A stretch of 64,000 bases of DNA from Roseimicrobium gellanilyticum (GTDB taxonomy: Bacteria > Verrucomicrobiota > Verrucomicrobiia > Verrucomicrobiales > Verrucomicrobiaceae): NCBI RefSeq assembly GCF_003315205.1, contig NZ_QNRR01000008.1, positions 248,001 to 312,000 of the forward strand, given 5' to 3'. The translations under genes were made by a program, and so were the position numbers. This document shows positions 46,065-54,994 of this stretch, in pieces; positions within the stretch are counted from its first letter, which is position 1; every line of letters starts with the position of its first letter. The notes beneath the pieces were generated by a model. It saw only the letters and a program-made list of their open reading frames with translations, was not told the DNA's origin and searched no databases.

Positions 46065-46225
46065 GTGTGGCAGGAGGAAGGCGGGCGCGGAGATGGTCGT
46101 TTGACGCTTTGGCGGATGTCCCTATCATGCGTTTTCCATGTCAGACGCAACCACATTCTCGGTGGGCTGCGTAGGCATTCTCAAAAACCAGGCAAACCCT
46201 CTTCACCCCCTACTTTCCCTTTCCC

Positions 46226-46759
46226 ATGTCCAATTCCTTCCACTGGGCCTCGCAGTTTGGCGAACTTTTCGTGAGCTGCTGTGATGAGTATGAAGATGAC
46301 AACAAGGACTTCGCGGCATGGTTCGATGAGGAAGACCTTGCCTACCTGAGCTCCATCGGGGCAAAGCCGCGGGAGATTTTCGACTACGTGGAGGATTGCT
46401 GCACGGCGGAAGGTGATGAGCCCACGCCTGAGACCGCCCTGCTGGTGGCAGCGGTGCGCCGGGATTATTTCCTCGTGGAGCAGAAGGGGGTGCACAGCAC
46501 GAAGATCGTGCCCATGAGCGCGCTGCCTCCCAAGCCTGAGGAGATGGACGGCATCCCCTGGCTGCCCCGCATCATCGCGAAGGCCGAGGCCAAGCTGCGC
46601 GGTGAAATGGACAATGATACCATGTTCGGCTGCGGCGGCGATCGTGCCTTCCTTGAGAAGCACAAGATTCACCCGGCCGATTTCCTGCGTGTGGTGTGGG
46701 CCGCGCGTGGAGATAAAGAGCGCGTCCTCCGCTTCGTGAAGACAGGAAAGTGGGAATAG
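46226..46759 (+). CDS. DUF5069-like protein
   Basis: 177 residues, cytoplasmic, rich in aspartate and glutamate. WLPRIIAKAEAKLRGEMDNDTMFGCGGDRAFLEKHKIHPADFLRVVWAARGDKERVLRFVKTG resembles the DUF5069 family in its second half (a helical bundle after an LPR motif). No enzymatic function is known. The next gene starts 10 bp before its stop, so the two are translationally coupled. Confidence 0.68.
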   Translation: MSNSFHWASQFGELFVSCCDEYEDDNKDFAAWFDEEDLAYLSSIGAKPREIFDYVEDCCTAEGDEPTPETALLVAAVRRDYFLVEQKGVHSTKIVPMSALPPKPEEMDGIPWLPRIIAKAEAKLRGEMDNDTMFGCGGDRAFLEKHKIHPADFLRVVWAARGDKERVLRFVKTGKWE

Positions 46760-47697
46760 GCAGCGAGTCAGCGTCGTCCAACGGAAGCACCGCAGCAAGG
46801 TCTGCCTACGCTGCGGTGGAGGAAATGCATCGCGAGGGACGCAAGTCCATGCGGGGATGCGGGCTCATCGCACTGCTGTGGTTCGCAGGAGCGCTCGTGC
46901 TCACGATGTCGGGCGACAAGGTGAATGCGAAGGAGGGACCATGGGTCATCATCATTCCCGCGATCATGATCTACCTGTCGCTGGGTGGTCCCTTCATCGC
47001 GATGATCTATGGGTACAAAGTCATCCACTATCTGAACTGGCGGCGCGACAAGGGAATGGGGAGTCTGGTATGGCGGCTCTTCGTCAGCTTCTGGATGTTG
47101 ATCGGAGGCATGGGGATCCTGATATTGGCAGCGGACAATGCCTACCACGCCGCCTCCAAGATGGTGGAAACGCAGGGGGCGAAACAAATGGTGGCAGGCG
47201 TGATCATTCTGCTGACCTGCGTGGGTGTGAGGTTTCTCGGGTTGGGAATCATGCGCGTGGCTCTGTCCACGAAAGCCGTGACTTCCGAGGACAAGGACCT
47301 CGCCGCAGCGGAGTCCTTGGAGCGCGCCTGGGAGCAGCTTGACTTCGCCTCCCTGGAGCAGCAGCTCGGTTGTACCCTGCCCGTCGCTTACAAGGCCATG
47401 ATGCAGCCCGGCAGCGAGTGGCGGGAAAAATCATGGACACTCCGCCCCCATCGCGTGGCCTGGTTCCACGTGATCGATCTCGTCCCACCGGATCGGAGTG
47501 CCCTGCGCAAAAGTCCAGCCACCGGCGAGGTCATGCTCTGCTTCGCCAACGCCGACAGTGGCGAGTACTGGCTGCGCCCGGGTGGCGAGGATCCTCCCGT
47601 CTACACACACTATACCGATCACTCCGGCGAGGTCGTTGAGGAGATTGCGCCGCAGCTCTCCGTGTTTCTTGGCTGGAAAAAAGCGGAGTACGAGTAG
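46750..47697 (+). CDS. membrane protein with C-terminal SMI1/KNR4-like domain
   Basis: 315 residues, GTG start at 46750. Four hydrophobic segments lie in the first 175 residues (LIALLWFAGALVLTM, WVIIIPAIMIYLSLGGPFIAM, and two more). From about 195 a soluble domain begins (LEQQLGCTLPVAYKAMMQPGS... FFHVIDL-type WFHVIDLVPPD... VMLCFANADSGEYWLR) with the SMI1/KNR4 immunity-like layout. Such domains are frequent in polymorphic-toxin immunity proteins but also elsewhere. A hairpin follows at 47705-47733. ATG 46825 is an alternative start. Confidence 0.65.
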   Translation: MGIGSESASSNGSTAARSAYAAVEEMHREGRKSMRGCGLIALLWFAGALVLTMSGDKVNAKEGPWVIIIPAIMIYLSLGGPFIAMIYGYKVIHYLNWRRDKGMGSLVWRLFVSFWMLIGGMGILILAADNAYHAASKMVETQGAKQMVAGVIILLTCVGVRFLGLGIMRVALSTKAVTSEDKDLAAAESLERAWEQLDFASLEQQLGCTLPVAYKAMMQPGSEWREKSWTLRPHRVAWFHVIDLVPPDRSALRKSPATGEVMLCFANADSGEYWLRPGGEDPPVYTHYTDHSGEVVEEIAPQLSVFLGWKKAEYE

Positions 47698-47704
47698 AGA
47701 AGAA

Positions 47705-47733
47705 GCACCTCAAGCATGGAGAGCTTGAGGTGC
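47705..47733. terminator. bidirectional hairpin between convergent genes
   Basis: GCACCTCAAGC and GCTTGAGGTGC form a perfect 11-bp stem with a 7-base loop, between the end of the SMI1-like gene (47697) and the end of the minus-strand gene (47763). On the minus strand a TTCTTCT run follows, so it fits that direction best. Confidence 0.6.
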
Positions 47734-47762
47734 AGCAATTCATCGAGTTGCCGCGAGGAAGT

Positions 47763-48203
47763 TCAATGCTTCTCGCTGGTCGATGAAGGGGACCGCATCC
47801 CCACCAGCCATACCCATGCGGCGAGCACGAAGTGAAACCAGATGGGGATGGTGCCGCCGAACCAGCGCTCCTCCGGCATGGTGACCATGCGGTACGCATA
47901 GCGAACCACCATGGAGCCCGCGTAGAGCGCGGCAAAGAGCTTCAGCCAGCCGCGCGCGGTGGTGCTCACCACATGGAACCGCCCACTGCGCCGTGCGGTG
48001 TCCACGTTCACCACGGTCATGAACATGAGCAGCAATAACTGCGACAGCAGCAACCAAGGATAGGGGAGCAGTCCCGAGTACCATTCCTTCCACTCGGGAA
48101 GCAGTGGTGTGTGGTACACGCCCACCAGGATCTGACCCATCACGCGCGCGAGGAAGAGCGCGGTGCAAAGCCAGAGAAGGGTGATGCGGAGGGTGTGGGG
48201 CAC
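47763..48203 (-). CDS. small four-helix membrane protein
   Basis: 146 residues starting at GTG 48203, with four hydrophobic segments (LLWLCTALFLARV, LLLSQLLLLMFMTVV, LFAALYAGSMVV, FHFVLAAWVWLVG). No family is recognised. Its immediate upstream region is a 7-bp tandem repeat array of about 190 bp (48222-48410), so repeat number could change the distance between its promoter and start codon. No good ribosome-binding site is visible. Confidence 0.6.
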   Translation of the reverse strand: MPHTLRITLLWLCTALFLARVMGQILVGVYHTPLLPEWKEWYSGLLPYPWLLLSQLLLLMFMTVVNVDTARRSGRFHVVSTTARGWLKLFAALYAGSMVVRYAYRMVTMPEERWFGGTIPIWFHFVLAAWVWLVGMRSPSSTSEKH

Positions 48204-48221
48204 GGGAGGGGAGTCAGTAGT

Positions 48222-48410
48222 CAGTAAGCAGTAAGCAGTAAGCAGTAAGCAGTAAGCAGTAAGCAGTAAGCAGTAAGCAGTAAGCAGTAAGCAGTAAGCA
48301 GTAAGCAGTAAGCAGTAAGCAGTAAGCAGTAAGCAGTAAGCAGTAAGCAGTAAGCAGCAAGCAGCAAGCAGTAAGCAGCAAGCAGCAAGCAGTAAGCAGT
48401 AAGCAGTAAG
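48222..48410. repeat. tandem 7-bp repeat array (AGTAAGC)n
   Basis: About 27 units of AGTAAGC with scattered AGCAAGC variants, mostly toward the right end. It lies between the end of the FAD-oxidase gene and the start of the membrane protein gene, 19 bp from the latter. The unit has no spacers, so it is a simple-sequence tract, not a CRISPR. Confidence 0.95.
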
Positions 48411-48456
48411 TGTGGGTCAGTTTCTGAACACTGGTTACTGAATACTGATCTACTGG

Positions 48457-49959
48457 TTACTCTTTATTGAACTCCCCCTTCCAATAACGATACCACTCAC
48501 TCTGGAACCGTTCCTCTGGGTCATAGTGCTTCTTCAGCTTCAGGAACTGCGGAAACTGGGGATAGCCCTTCAGCATTTGCTCCTTCGTGGCCCAGCGGTG
48601 GTAGGTGAGGAAGAAGTTGCCTCCGCGGGCTTGGGCACGGTCGATGAGGCGGCGGAATTCGCCTTTGGCTTTCTCCACGCCTTCGGGGGTGTGCGTCACG
48701 CGCAGGTTGAAGACGATGCAGGCGTAGTCATCCTTGGCCCAGGGGAGGAAGCTTTCGCCATCGCGCTTGATGAAGCGCACGGTGCCGTAGATGACGTTGG
48801 TGTTGTGTTTGCGGAAGTCCTCGGCGTTGGCAGCCATGAAGTCCTCCAGCAGCGGACGTTGTACGTACACTTCTAGAATCATGAGGGAGCCTGCAGGCAC
48901 ATCCTTCGTAGCGGCCTGCATGCGCTCTTCATAGTCCACGTCGTAGTGATTGAATTGCGCGCGGTCCAGATAGTAGTGCTGGCCGGAGGTCTTCTTGTAG
49001 TAGGTGGTGTAGTCGTTCCATGCTGCCGCCTTGTCCGTGTGCGCCTTCACGATGAGGTTGCGCCAGCGTTCCGGGTTGAGTGAAAGCTGGGACACGGGCA
49101 TGGCCGTGTCTGGTGCGGAGGGCTTGTAGCAGGAGAAGACGCCCTCCATCAGGAAGTTGTCGGACTTCTCATCCGGGCAGAACTGGAAGTCGCCCAGCAC
49201 AAAGCCATCGCGAATGCGCTCTTCGATGCGTTGCGTGACTCCCGTGATGGGCATCACCTCCACCACGCGCTCCAGCTTCAGACGCGGGCGCAGGCGAATC
49301 TCAACCTCTGTGATCACGCCGAAAAGCCCGTACCCTCCCACCACCAGGCCGAACAGTTCCGGCTCCTGGGTGCGGCTGATCTTGCGCACCTTTGCTTCTG
49401 CATCCACGAGGGTGATGGATTCGATGTCCTGGATGAAGGGGCGCCAGAGCAGGCCACGACCATGGATATTCGTGGAGACGGCGCCACCAAGGGTGAGTTC
49501 ATCCGCACCGGTCTGCTTCTGGGTGATGCTGAGGATGGGGTCTTTGCCGACTTGTGCCTTCTCCAGGGCATCCACGAGCGCGGGCCAGGTGATGCCGGCC
49601 TCCGCACGGGCGAGGCCGCGCTCCGCGTCGAGCGAGATGAATTTGCTCAGCCCTCGCATGTCCAGATGGAGCGAGTCCTTCGCCCATTGCTGCCCACCCA
49701 TGGAGTGTCGCGCGCCGGAGATGCTGATGTTCTTCTTCTCCTCCTTAGCCCGCTTCACGGCGGCAATGACCTCGTCCGCAGTTGTGGGCTTCAGCACCTC
49801 CGCCACTGGGGTGGCGTTCAGACGCGAGTGTACGTCATTGAGGAGGAGTGGGGACGCCGGATCGGTGGAGAGCTGTTGGGACAGGAGTGGAGGACACACC
49901 TCCACAAATGTGAAGAAGGTCAACGCGAGCGCGGGAGTGCACCACCTTGGAGAAATCAT
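48457..49959 (-). CDS. FAD-binding oxidoreductase of the FAD_binding_4 (lactone oxidase-like) family
   Basis: 500 residues from the ATG at 49959, which precedes a hydrophobic stretch (ALALTFFTF), so the protein may be exported or anchored. The PCMH-type FAD domain shows NISISGARHSMGGQQWAKDSLHLDM, ELTLGGAVSTNIHGRG and VVGGYGLFGVITEVEIRLRP. The C-terminal half (FFLTYHRWATKEQML..., HYDPEERFQSEWYRYW) resembles arabinono-lactone and DprE1-type oxidases. It probably oxidises a sugar-derived alcohol or lactone. The ATG at 50049 is a longer alternative without signal features. Confidence 0.82.
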   Translation of the reverse strand: MISPRWCTPALALTFFTFVEVCPPLLSQQLSTDPASPLLLNDVHSRLNATPVAEVLKPTTADEVIAAVKRAKEEKKNISISGARHSMGGQQWAKDSLHLDMRGLSKFISLDAERGLARAEAGITWPALVDALEKAQVGKDPILSITQKQTGADELTLGGAVSTNIHGRGLLWRPFIQDIESITLVDAEAKVRKISRTQEPELFGLVVGGYGLFGVITEVEIRLRPRLKLERVVEVMPITGVTQRIEERIRDGFVLGDFQFCPDEKSDNFLMEGVFSCYKPSAPDTAMPVSQLSLNPERWRNLIVKAHTDKAAAWNDYTTYYKKTSGQHYYLDRAQFNHYDVDYEERMQAATKDVPAGSLMILEVYVQRPLLEDFMAANAEDFRKHNTNVIYGTVRFIKRDGESFLPWAKDDYACIVFNLRVTHTPEGVEKAKGEFRRLIDRAQARGGNFFLTYHRWATKEQMLKGYPQFPQFLKLKKHYDPEERFQSEWYRYWKGEFNKE

Positions 49960-50222
49960 GCGGCTTATGAAAGCGTGTCCCGCCCGGCTGGCAAGGGGCG
50001 TGTGGGAGGCCGGGAAAATCGCAAAGCAGCAGAGAAGCCAAGGGAACAAGGTCCCCTGGCCGGACAGCGGTGGCAGGTTTTCTTATCCGCCTTGGAAAAG
50101 AATTTTCACCCAAATGTCGAAACGTCTCCGCCTGACTCGTCATCGGGGTGAAAAGCGGGATTCCCACCTGCGGTCAAACATCGCAAAATCCCCCTGCCAA
50201 ACTCAATTCAGCCACCCATCCC

Positions 50223-50591
50223 ATGAAATACGCACTACTCGTTCATCATCCCAAGGAGTACTTCGAAAAACGCAATGACGCCGAAGCCATCGCAGCTGGC
50301 AGGGCCTATGGCGAGGCATTGCAAGCGGCAGGTGTTCTCGTTGGTGGGGCTGGCTTGGAGGGGCCGCTGACGGCTACCACGGTGTCTGTCCGCGACGGGA
50401 AGCGGCAGGTGCATGACGGCCCCTATGCGGAGACCAAGGAGTACCTCGCCGGGATTGGTATCATTGATGTGCCGGACCTGGATGTCGCTTTGGAGTGGGC
50501 GGCCCGTCATCCTGCGGCGGCTGTTACCTCCATCGAGGTGCGTCCCCTTCTGGGTGGGCACTTCTCCACGAGTGCAAAGAAGGACTCCTGA
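50223..50591 (+). CDS. YCII/DGPF-domain protein
   Basis: 122 residues from the ATG at 50223. MKYALLVHHPKEYFEKRNDA and RQVHDGPYAETKEYLAGIGIIDVPD give the DGPF-type signature (DGPYAETKE). These small proteins are encoded next to, and controlled by, ECF42-group sigma factors. The stop codon (TGA 50589-50591) overlaps the ATG of the sigma-factor gene, so the two are translationally coupled. Biochemical role unknown; possibly an enzyme or redox-related scavenger. Confidence 0.85.
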   Translation: MKYALLVHHPKEYFEKRNDAEAIAAGRAYGEALQAAGVLVGGAGLEGPLTATTVSVRDGKRQVHDGPYAETKEYLAGIGIIDVPDLDVALEWAARHPAAAVTSIEVRPLLGGHFSTSAKKDS

Positions 50592-51832
50592 TGAGTGAGT
50601 CCGCGGCACATGCGGCCATCGAGAGTGTGGTGCGAGGTTCATACGGGCGGCTTGTCGCCTACCTCGCGGCACGCTCGGGGGATGTCGCAGGAGCGCAGGA
50701 TGCGCTCAGTGAGGCCTTCGTCTCCGCACTCCAGCACTGGCCCAGCGATGGCGTGCCGGAGAAGCCGGAGGCATGGCTGCTGCACGTTGCGCGCAATCGC
50801 ACTATCGACACCGCGCGTCGTCGACAGGTGAAGCAAGCCTTCGAGGAGACCTTGCGGCTCGCGGCTGAGGAAGCACAACGAGCGGAGGTTTCGCGAGAAG
50901 AGTTCCCGGACGAGCGGCTGAAGCTGCTCTTCGTGTGTGCACACCCGGCCATTGATGTGGCAGCGCGCACACCGCTCATGCTGCAGACCGTGCTGGGCGT
51001 GGATGCGGCGCGCATCGCCTCTGCCTTCCTTGTATCACCCACTGCCATGGGACAGCGTCTCGTACGTGCGAAGAACAAAATCCGCGCCGCCGGCATCCCC
51101 TTCACCGTGCCGGAGCCGCCCGAGTGGGATGAGCGTGTGTCCTTCGTGCTGGATGCGATCTACTCCGCCTACACCACGGGATGGGACAGCCTGAATGAAA
51201 GTGGAACCACACACCAGGCACTCACGGAGGAGGCCATCGCCATGGGACGCATGCTGGTACAGCTCATGCCCACGGAGCCTGAGGCTCGTGGCCTGCTCGC
51301 GCTGATGCTGCACTGTGAAGCGCGGCGTGAGGCACGCTTCACCAATGAGGGTGTCTTCGTGCCGCTGGATGAGCAGGACGCCAGGCGATGGTCACGCGCG
51401 ATGATGGAGGAAGCTGAGCAACACCTGAGATATGCCTCCACCTGCAAGCGCGTGGGACGTTATCAACTGGAGGCCGCCATCCAGTCCATCCATGCGGACC
51501 GCGCGGTGAGTGGCCTCATTGATTGGAAAGAGATCCTGCTGCTCTATGAGGGTCTCGTGAAAATCGCGCCGACCATCGGCTCTCAGGTGGGGCGTGCTGT
51601 GGCCATGGCGCAAGCGGGCGATGCTGCGTCGGGATTCGCCGCGCTGGAGGCCGTGCCCCGCGAGCGCGTGGCCGACTACCAGCCTTACTGGGCTGCACGC
51701 GGGCACCTTCTGCACCTGCTGGGTCGAACCGGAGAAGCTCGCAAAGCCTTCACGCGCGCGGCGAGCCTCACCGATGACCCCGCCCTGCGCGCCCACCTCT
51801 TCAATCGATCCGAACATCTTCCCTCCACATGA
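50591..51832 (+). CDS. ECF42-type RNA polymerase sigma factor with C-terminal TPR-like extension
   Basis: 413 residues. The first 190 hold sigma regions 2 and 4: VVRGSYGRLVAYLAARSGDVAGAQDALSEAFVSAL (region 2), PEAWLLHVARNRTIDTARRRQ, then VLGVDAARIASAFLVSPTAMGQRLVRAK (region 4). Residues 190-413 are a helical TPR-like extension, the hallmark of ECF42 factors, which carry no classical anti-sigma gene. The extension may regulate activity. It sits between a DGPF-type gene and an azoreductase gene, with overlapping stop and start codons on both sides. Confidence 0.85.
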   Translation: MSESAAHAAIESVVRGSYGRLVAYLAARSGDVAGAQDALSEAFVSALQHWPSDGVPEKPEAWLLHVARNRTIDTARRRQVKQAFEETLRLAAEEAQRAEVSREEFPDERLKLLFVCAHPAIDVAARTPLMLQTVLGVDAARIASAFLVSPTAMGQRLVRAKNKIRAAGIPFTVPEPPEWDERVSFVLDAIYSAYTTGWDSLNESGTTHQALTEEAIAMGRMLVQLMPTEPEARGLLALMLHCEARREARFTNEGVFVPLDEQDARRWSRAMMEEAEQHLRYASTCKRVGRYQLEAAIQSIHADRAVSGLIDWKEILLLYEGLVKIAPTIGSQVGRAVAMAQAGDAASGFAALEAVPRERVADYQPYWAARGHLLHLLGRTGEARKAFTRAASLTDDPALRAHLFNRSEHLPST

Positions 51833-52437
51833 ACAAGGTCCTCCATCTGCTCTCCAGTGTGAATACCCACAGCTCCACCAGTCGGGAAATCGGTGGACTT
51901 CTGGTGGAAAAGCTCAAACTCGCGCAGCCCGCGGCCTCCTTCATCCAGCGTGATCTTACGGTGCATGCACCGCCGCACATCAGCCCGGAATTCTTGTTTT
52001 CACTGGGGACTCCTGAAGCGGAGGTGCTTGCCGCTTCGCGTGAATACCTCACTGAATTGAAGGACGCGGACCTGCTCGTGATAGAAGCGGCGATGTACAA
52101 CTTCACCATTCCTTCCACGCTCAAAGCGTGGTTCGACCACATCGTGCGAGCAGGCCACACATTTCAGATGACCGCCAATGGTCCGGAAGGATTGTTGAAG
52201 AACACGAAAGCCATCCTCGTGCTGGGCAGCGGCTGGATTTATTCGGAAGGCCCTGCGAAAGCCAGGGATCACCAGGAGCCATATCTGCGCACCATCCTCG
52301 GTTACATCGGCATCACGGACGTGGAGACCATCCGCATCGAAGGAACTGCCTTGGGTGAGGAACTGAAACAATCCGCCCTCCAGCGTGCCCGCGCGAGAGT
52401 GGCGGAGGTGGTGGAGACATATGATGTGCGCACGTGA
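51829..52437 (+). CDS. azoR: FMN-dependent NADH-azoreductase (AzoR-like)
   Basis: 202 residues, cytoplasmic flavodoxin-fold enzyme. HLLSSVNTHSSTSREIGGLLVEKL binds FMN phosphate, and PMYNF-like AAMYNFTIPSTLKAWFDHIVRAGHTF is the AzoR signature. Such enzymes reduce quinones and azo dyes with NADH. Its ATG overlaps the sigma-factor stop (ATGA at 51829-51832), so the trio is one operon. A link to oxidative or electrophile stress under the ECF42-type factor is plausible. Confidence 0.87.
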   Translation: MNKVLHLLSSVNTHSSTSREIGGLLVEKLKLAQPAASFIQRDLTVHAPPHISPEFLFSLGTPEAEVLAASREYLTELKDADLLVIEAAMYNFTIPSTLKAWFDHIVRAGHTFQMTANGPEGLLKNTKAILVLGSGWIYSEGPAKARDHQEPYLRTILGYIGITDVETIRIEGTALGEELKQSALQRARARVAEVVETYDVRT

Positions 52438-52485
52438 GAGCGAGAGCATTTTCATTAAAACTGTAGCCTTAGATGAGGAGAATAA

Positions 52486-52817
52486 AGGCGTATTCGTCCC
52501 GGAGGGACGCTGGGTGGTAGCCGGTGGTGAAGGCATGTAAGCAGGCCGGGAACCACCGGATCATGGATGTCAAAGCTACTCCGTCCCGGATGGGACGGCG
52601 GAAGAAGCTGCCATGGTCTCTTCCTCGTGCCGGGAGTCTATAATACTCTTCCGGCGTCCCATCCGGGACGCAAGAACGTTTGGTGCGTAGATCCGGTGGT
52701 TGCGGTCGCTGAAGCTCCCTACACCACCGGCTACCATCCAGCGTCCCTTCGGGACGAGCTGCCATAGCTCAATTCGAGCTGGCTATAGCTTTATTCAAAA
52801 TGCTCGAGAATACGCCT
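52486..52817. repeat. large nested inverted-repeat element
   Basis: The outermost pair AGGCGTATTC (52486-52495) and GAATACGCCT (52808-52817) is followed inward by CGTCCCGGAGGGACGCTGGG-type arms (about 52495-52530 and 52716-52762) and an inner pair around GTCCCGGATGGGAC. Nearly all of the 379-bp gap 52438-52816 folds on itself. It encodes no protein. Confidence 0.8.
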
Positions 52818-53329
52818 CACACTCGAATTGCGATGGGAATGGTAAAGTAGTCGGTCAGGCGCTCGATGTGCCTGACATCCGGAGGATGATAGTAGAGTCC
52901 TGCAGCGCCGGTCCCATGCGGAGCAACCGGAGTGCAGGAGAGGCGATGACCATCAGACATGAGGATGGTAGTGCTTTCATAGTAGCCGAACTCTTCATCG
53001 AAAGGCCCGCAAAGAACTTGTGCAATATGAGGCTTCGTGAGTCTGTCGACGGTGTCGTCTTCGACGTCGGGTTGCCGGACAAACCATTGCAGCCCGAACC
53101 AGCCTCGCTTCACACGGAACGAGGGAGTCGTGAGGCGGTGCGGCATGAGTTCAGCATCGGATGGAATATCCTCAGTGAGCCATTCGTGCCCGGCAAGAGG
53201 CAGGCAGAAGGAGAACCCATGATCGCAGGTGAAGTAGTGCTCACGAACGTCGAGCCCATCCTTGAGCGAGTACGTCTGGTGAATCTGCACCAGACGGGCG
53301 CCGATGATCATGTCGTGGGTAATCTGCAT
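52817..53329 (-). CDS. hypothetical protein
   Basis: 170 residues, no signal peptide or membrane helix. The sequence is rich in His, Asp and aromatic residues (IIGARLVQIHQTYSLKDGLDVREHYF, CTPVAPHGTGAAGLYYHPPDV). It has no recognisable domain. GC3 and length support coding. The stop codon touches the inverted-repeat element downstream. It is separated from the Fic gene by about 108 bp and may be its neighbour by chance. Confidence 0.55.
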   Translation of the reverse strand: MQITHDMIIGARLVQIHQTYSLKDGLDVREHYFTCDHGFSFCLPLAGHEWLTEDIPSDAELMPHRLTTPSFRVKRGWFGLQWFVRQPDVEDDTVDRLTKPHIAQVLCGPFDEEFGYYESTTILMSDGHRLSCTPVAPHGTGAAGLYYHPPDVRHIERLTDYFTIPIAIRV

Positions 53330-53437
53330 TCATGACCTTGATGTCTGCCAGCTGCTGAGTCATCTGAGGCTCGGCTCATTTTCCACCCGAGTGAGCGGTG
53401 CTCCTGAAGATCTGCCTAGGCAAAAGACAGGATGCGG

Positions 53438-54994
53438 TCACTGATGCGTACGGTGGCCGCCCATGCCGTGCGACGGTTGTTGCTGGCGGTCGACGCCGCC
53501 GCGAGTCCACCCGATGGTGTCACGCACGCTCCGAGATGGTCTCTGTTCTTCCGAGGGACTCGATGATAAGAGTGAAGAGCTCGATGACGATGACGATGAC
53601 GACGATGATGGTGATGGGCTCGGTGGTGAGTGCGAAGAACTGGACACCGAACGTGAAGGGTCTTCCAGTTGAGGCATCTCCTCCAGTCCCTCATCAAGCC
53701 CGAGCCGGTGTTTGCGCATCACGTTCACACTGCGCTCCACGGCAGTGGCCACTGTCTGGATGGCCTGATCCGGCGTGACGTTTGGCTTGCCGCCCTGGGG
53801 CTGGCCAAAGGCAGCGAGATTCACCTCGCCGCCTTCGTAGGATGCGGGTGGCAATCCCTTGCTCTGCAGGATGGAGTCCACCACCAGACGGCAGGTGCGG
53901 CCATTGGCATCGTCAAAAGGATGGATGCTCACCAGCTTCTGATACGAGAGACCTGCGAGCTCGATGGGATCGCGATGCTGGTTGGCCTCAAACCATCGTG
54001 TGAACTCCTCCATCATCTGCGGCACATGCTCGGGGTAGGGGTATTGCGAGCCGCCGCCGGCAGTTTCCGTCTTGGCGCGGAATTCACCCGCCACACCATC
54101 ATTCGCAGGCATGTTCTGGTTGAGGATGCGATTGAGCTCCTGAATCTGCTGGAGCGTGATGGGTTGGCCGGAGCGCGCTATCTCCGTGGCGCGCTGGGAT
54201 GCCTCAAGCCAGTTGCGTGTGGCCTGGTCGGCGCCGCCTGCCTTTTCCCCACCACCGCTCTTTCCCTGGATGGTGTCTGAGCTGCCCATGCGGATGCGGT
54301 TGATTTCATCCTGGGCACTCTGAAAGGCTTCCGGCCCCATCTTCTCCAGGAGCGACTGGTGACGGGCTTGGAGTTTGCCCGTCTTCTCCCTCACTTGCAT
54401 CAGTGTGTGAGCGTCCGGTTCCCTTGCGAGGACGGCGGTCGCGTCCTCCCGGATGAATTGCCCCATCATCCGGCGCGAGCGGATCGCATTCTCCACGGAT
54501 TGGAGGTTGTCCTGATACTCGCGATGTTCCGGTGGGACGACGAGCACATCAAATCCCGGGCTCTGTCTCGTGTAAATCTCTGACTGCAGCTCGCCCTTGA
54601 TGGCAAGCGCAGCTTCGCGCGACTCGGGCATCACATTCATGGCTGCGAAGCCATCCGCCAGGCCCTGAATCCGGAGTAGCTGTGCGATCTTCTCAGGATT
54701 CGGGGCGCCGGAGTTGGCGGAAAGGTTGCGCAGGGAGCCTAGGTCATGGGTGATGTCCCGCTCCAATCTGGCAATGACTGCACCGAGCCTTGCCGCATGC
54801 GTACCATCGGGTGGCAGGCCCTCCAGCTTCGCGCGATGCTCGAGCAGGACGCCTACCTGGGCGGAGGTATACCCGAACTTGTCTGCGTAGTTCTTGGGCG
54901 TATGCTCGGGAAGGTTCCGGATGTCCTGGCTGAGCTTCAGGTTGAACTCCGCAGTTTCGAGGAGCGCCTTTTGGGTTTCGCTGAGTTCGGGCAT
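53438..54994 (-). CDS. Fic-domain protein with poly-serine C-terminal tail
   Basis: 518 residues from the ATG at 54994 (MPELSETQKALLETAEFNLKL); the longer frame to 55204 is unlikely. The Fic motif HPFDDANGRTCR has His358, the catalytic residue of AMP-transferases, with the flap segment GVAGEFRAKTETAGGGSQYPYPEHVPQMMEEF before it. The N-terminal 200 residues are helical. After about 445 comes a low-complexity Ser/Pro tail with a run of 13 serines, then a basic end. Fic proteins modify host or bacterial targets by AMPylation. No antitoxin-like gene is beside it. An effector role is possible but not shown. Confidence 0.85.
   Translation of the reverse strand: MPELSETQKALLETAEFNLKLSQDIRNLPEHTPKNYADKFGYTSAQVGVLLEHRAKLEGLPPDGTHAARLGAVIARLERDITHDLGSLRNLSANSGAPNPEKIAQLLRIQGLADGFAAMNVMPESREAALAIKGELQSEIYTRQSPGFDVLVVPPEHREYQDNLQSVENAIRSRRMMGQFIREDATAVLAREPDAHTLMQVREKTGKLQARHQSLLEKMGPEAFQSAQDEINRIRMGSSDTIQGKSGGGEKAGGADQATRNWLEASQRATEIARSGQPITLQQIQELNRILNQNMPANDGVAGEFRAKTETAGGGSQYPYPEHVPQMMEEFTRWFEANQHRDPIELAGLSYQKLVSIHPFDDANGRTCRLVVDSILQSKGLPPASYEGGEVNLAAFGQPQGGKPNVTPDQAIQTVATAVERSVNVMRKHRLGLDEGLEEMPQLEDPSRSVSSSSHSPPSPSPSSSSSSSSSSSSLLSSSPSEEQRPSRSVRDTIGWTRGGVDRQQQPSHGMGGHRTHQ

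Noticed and set aside
48222-48410. CRISPR array at the tandem repeat
   Set aside because: The units are 7 bp and contiguous; there are no spacers and no cas genes.
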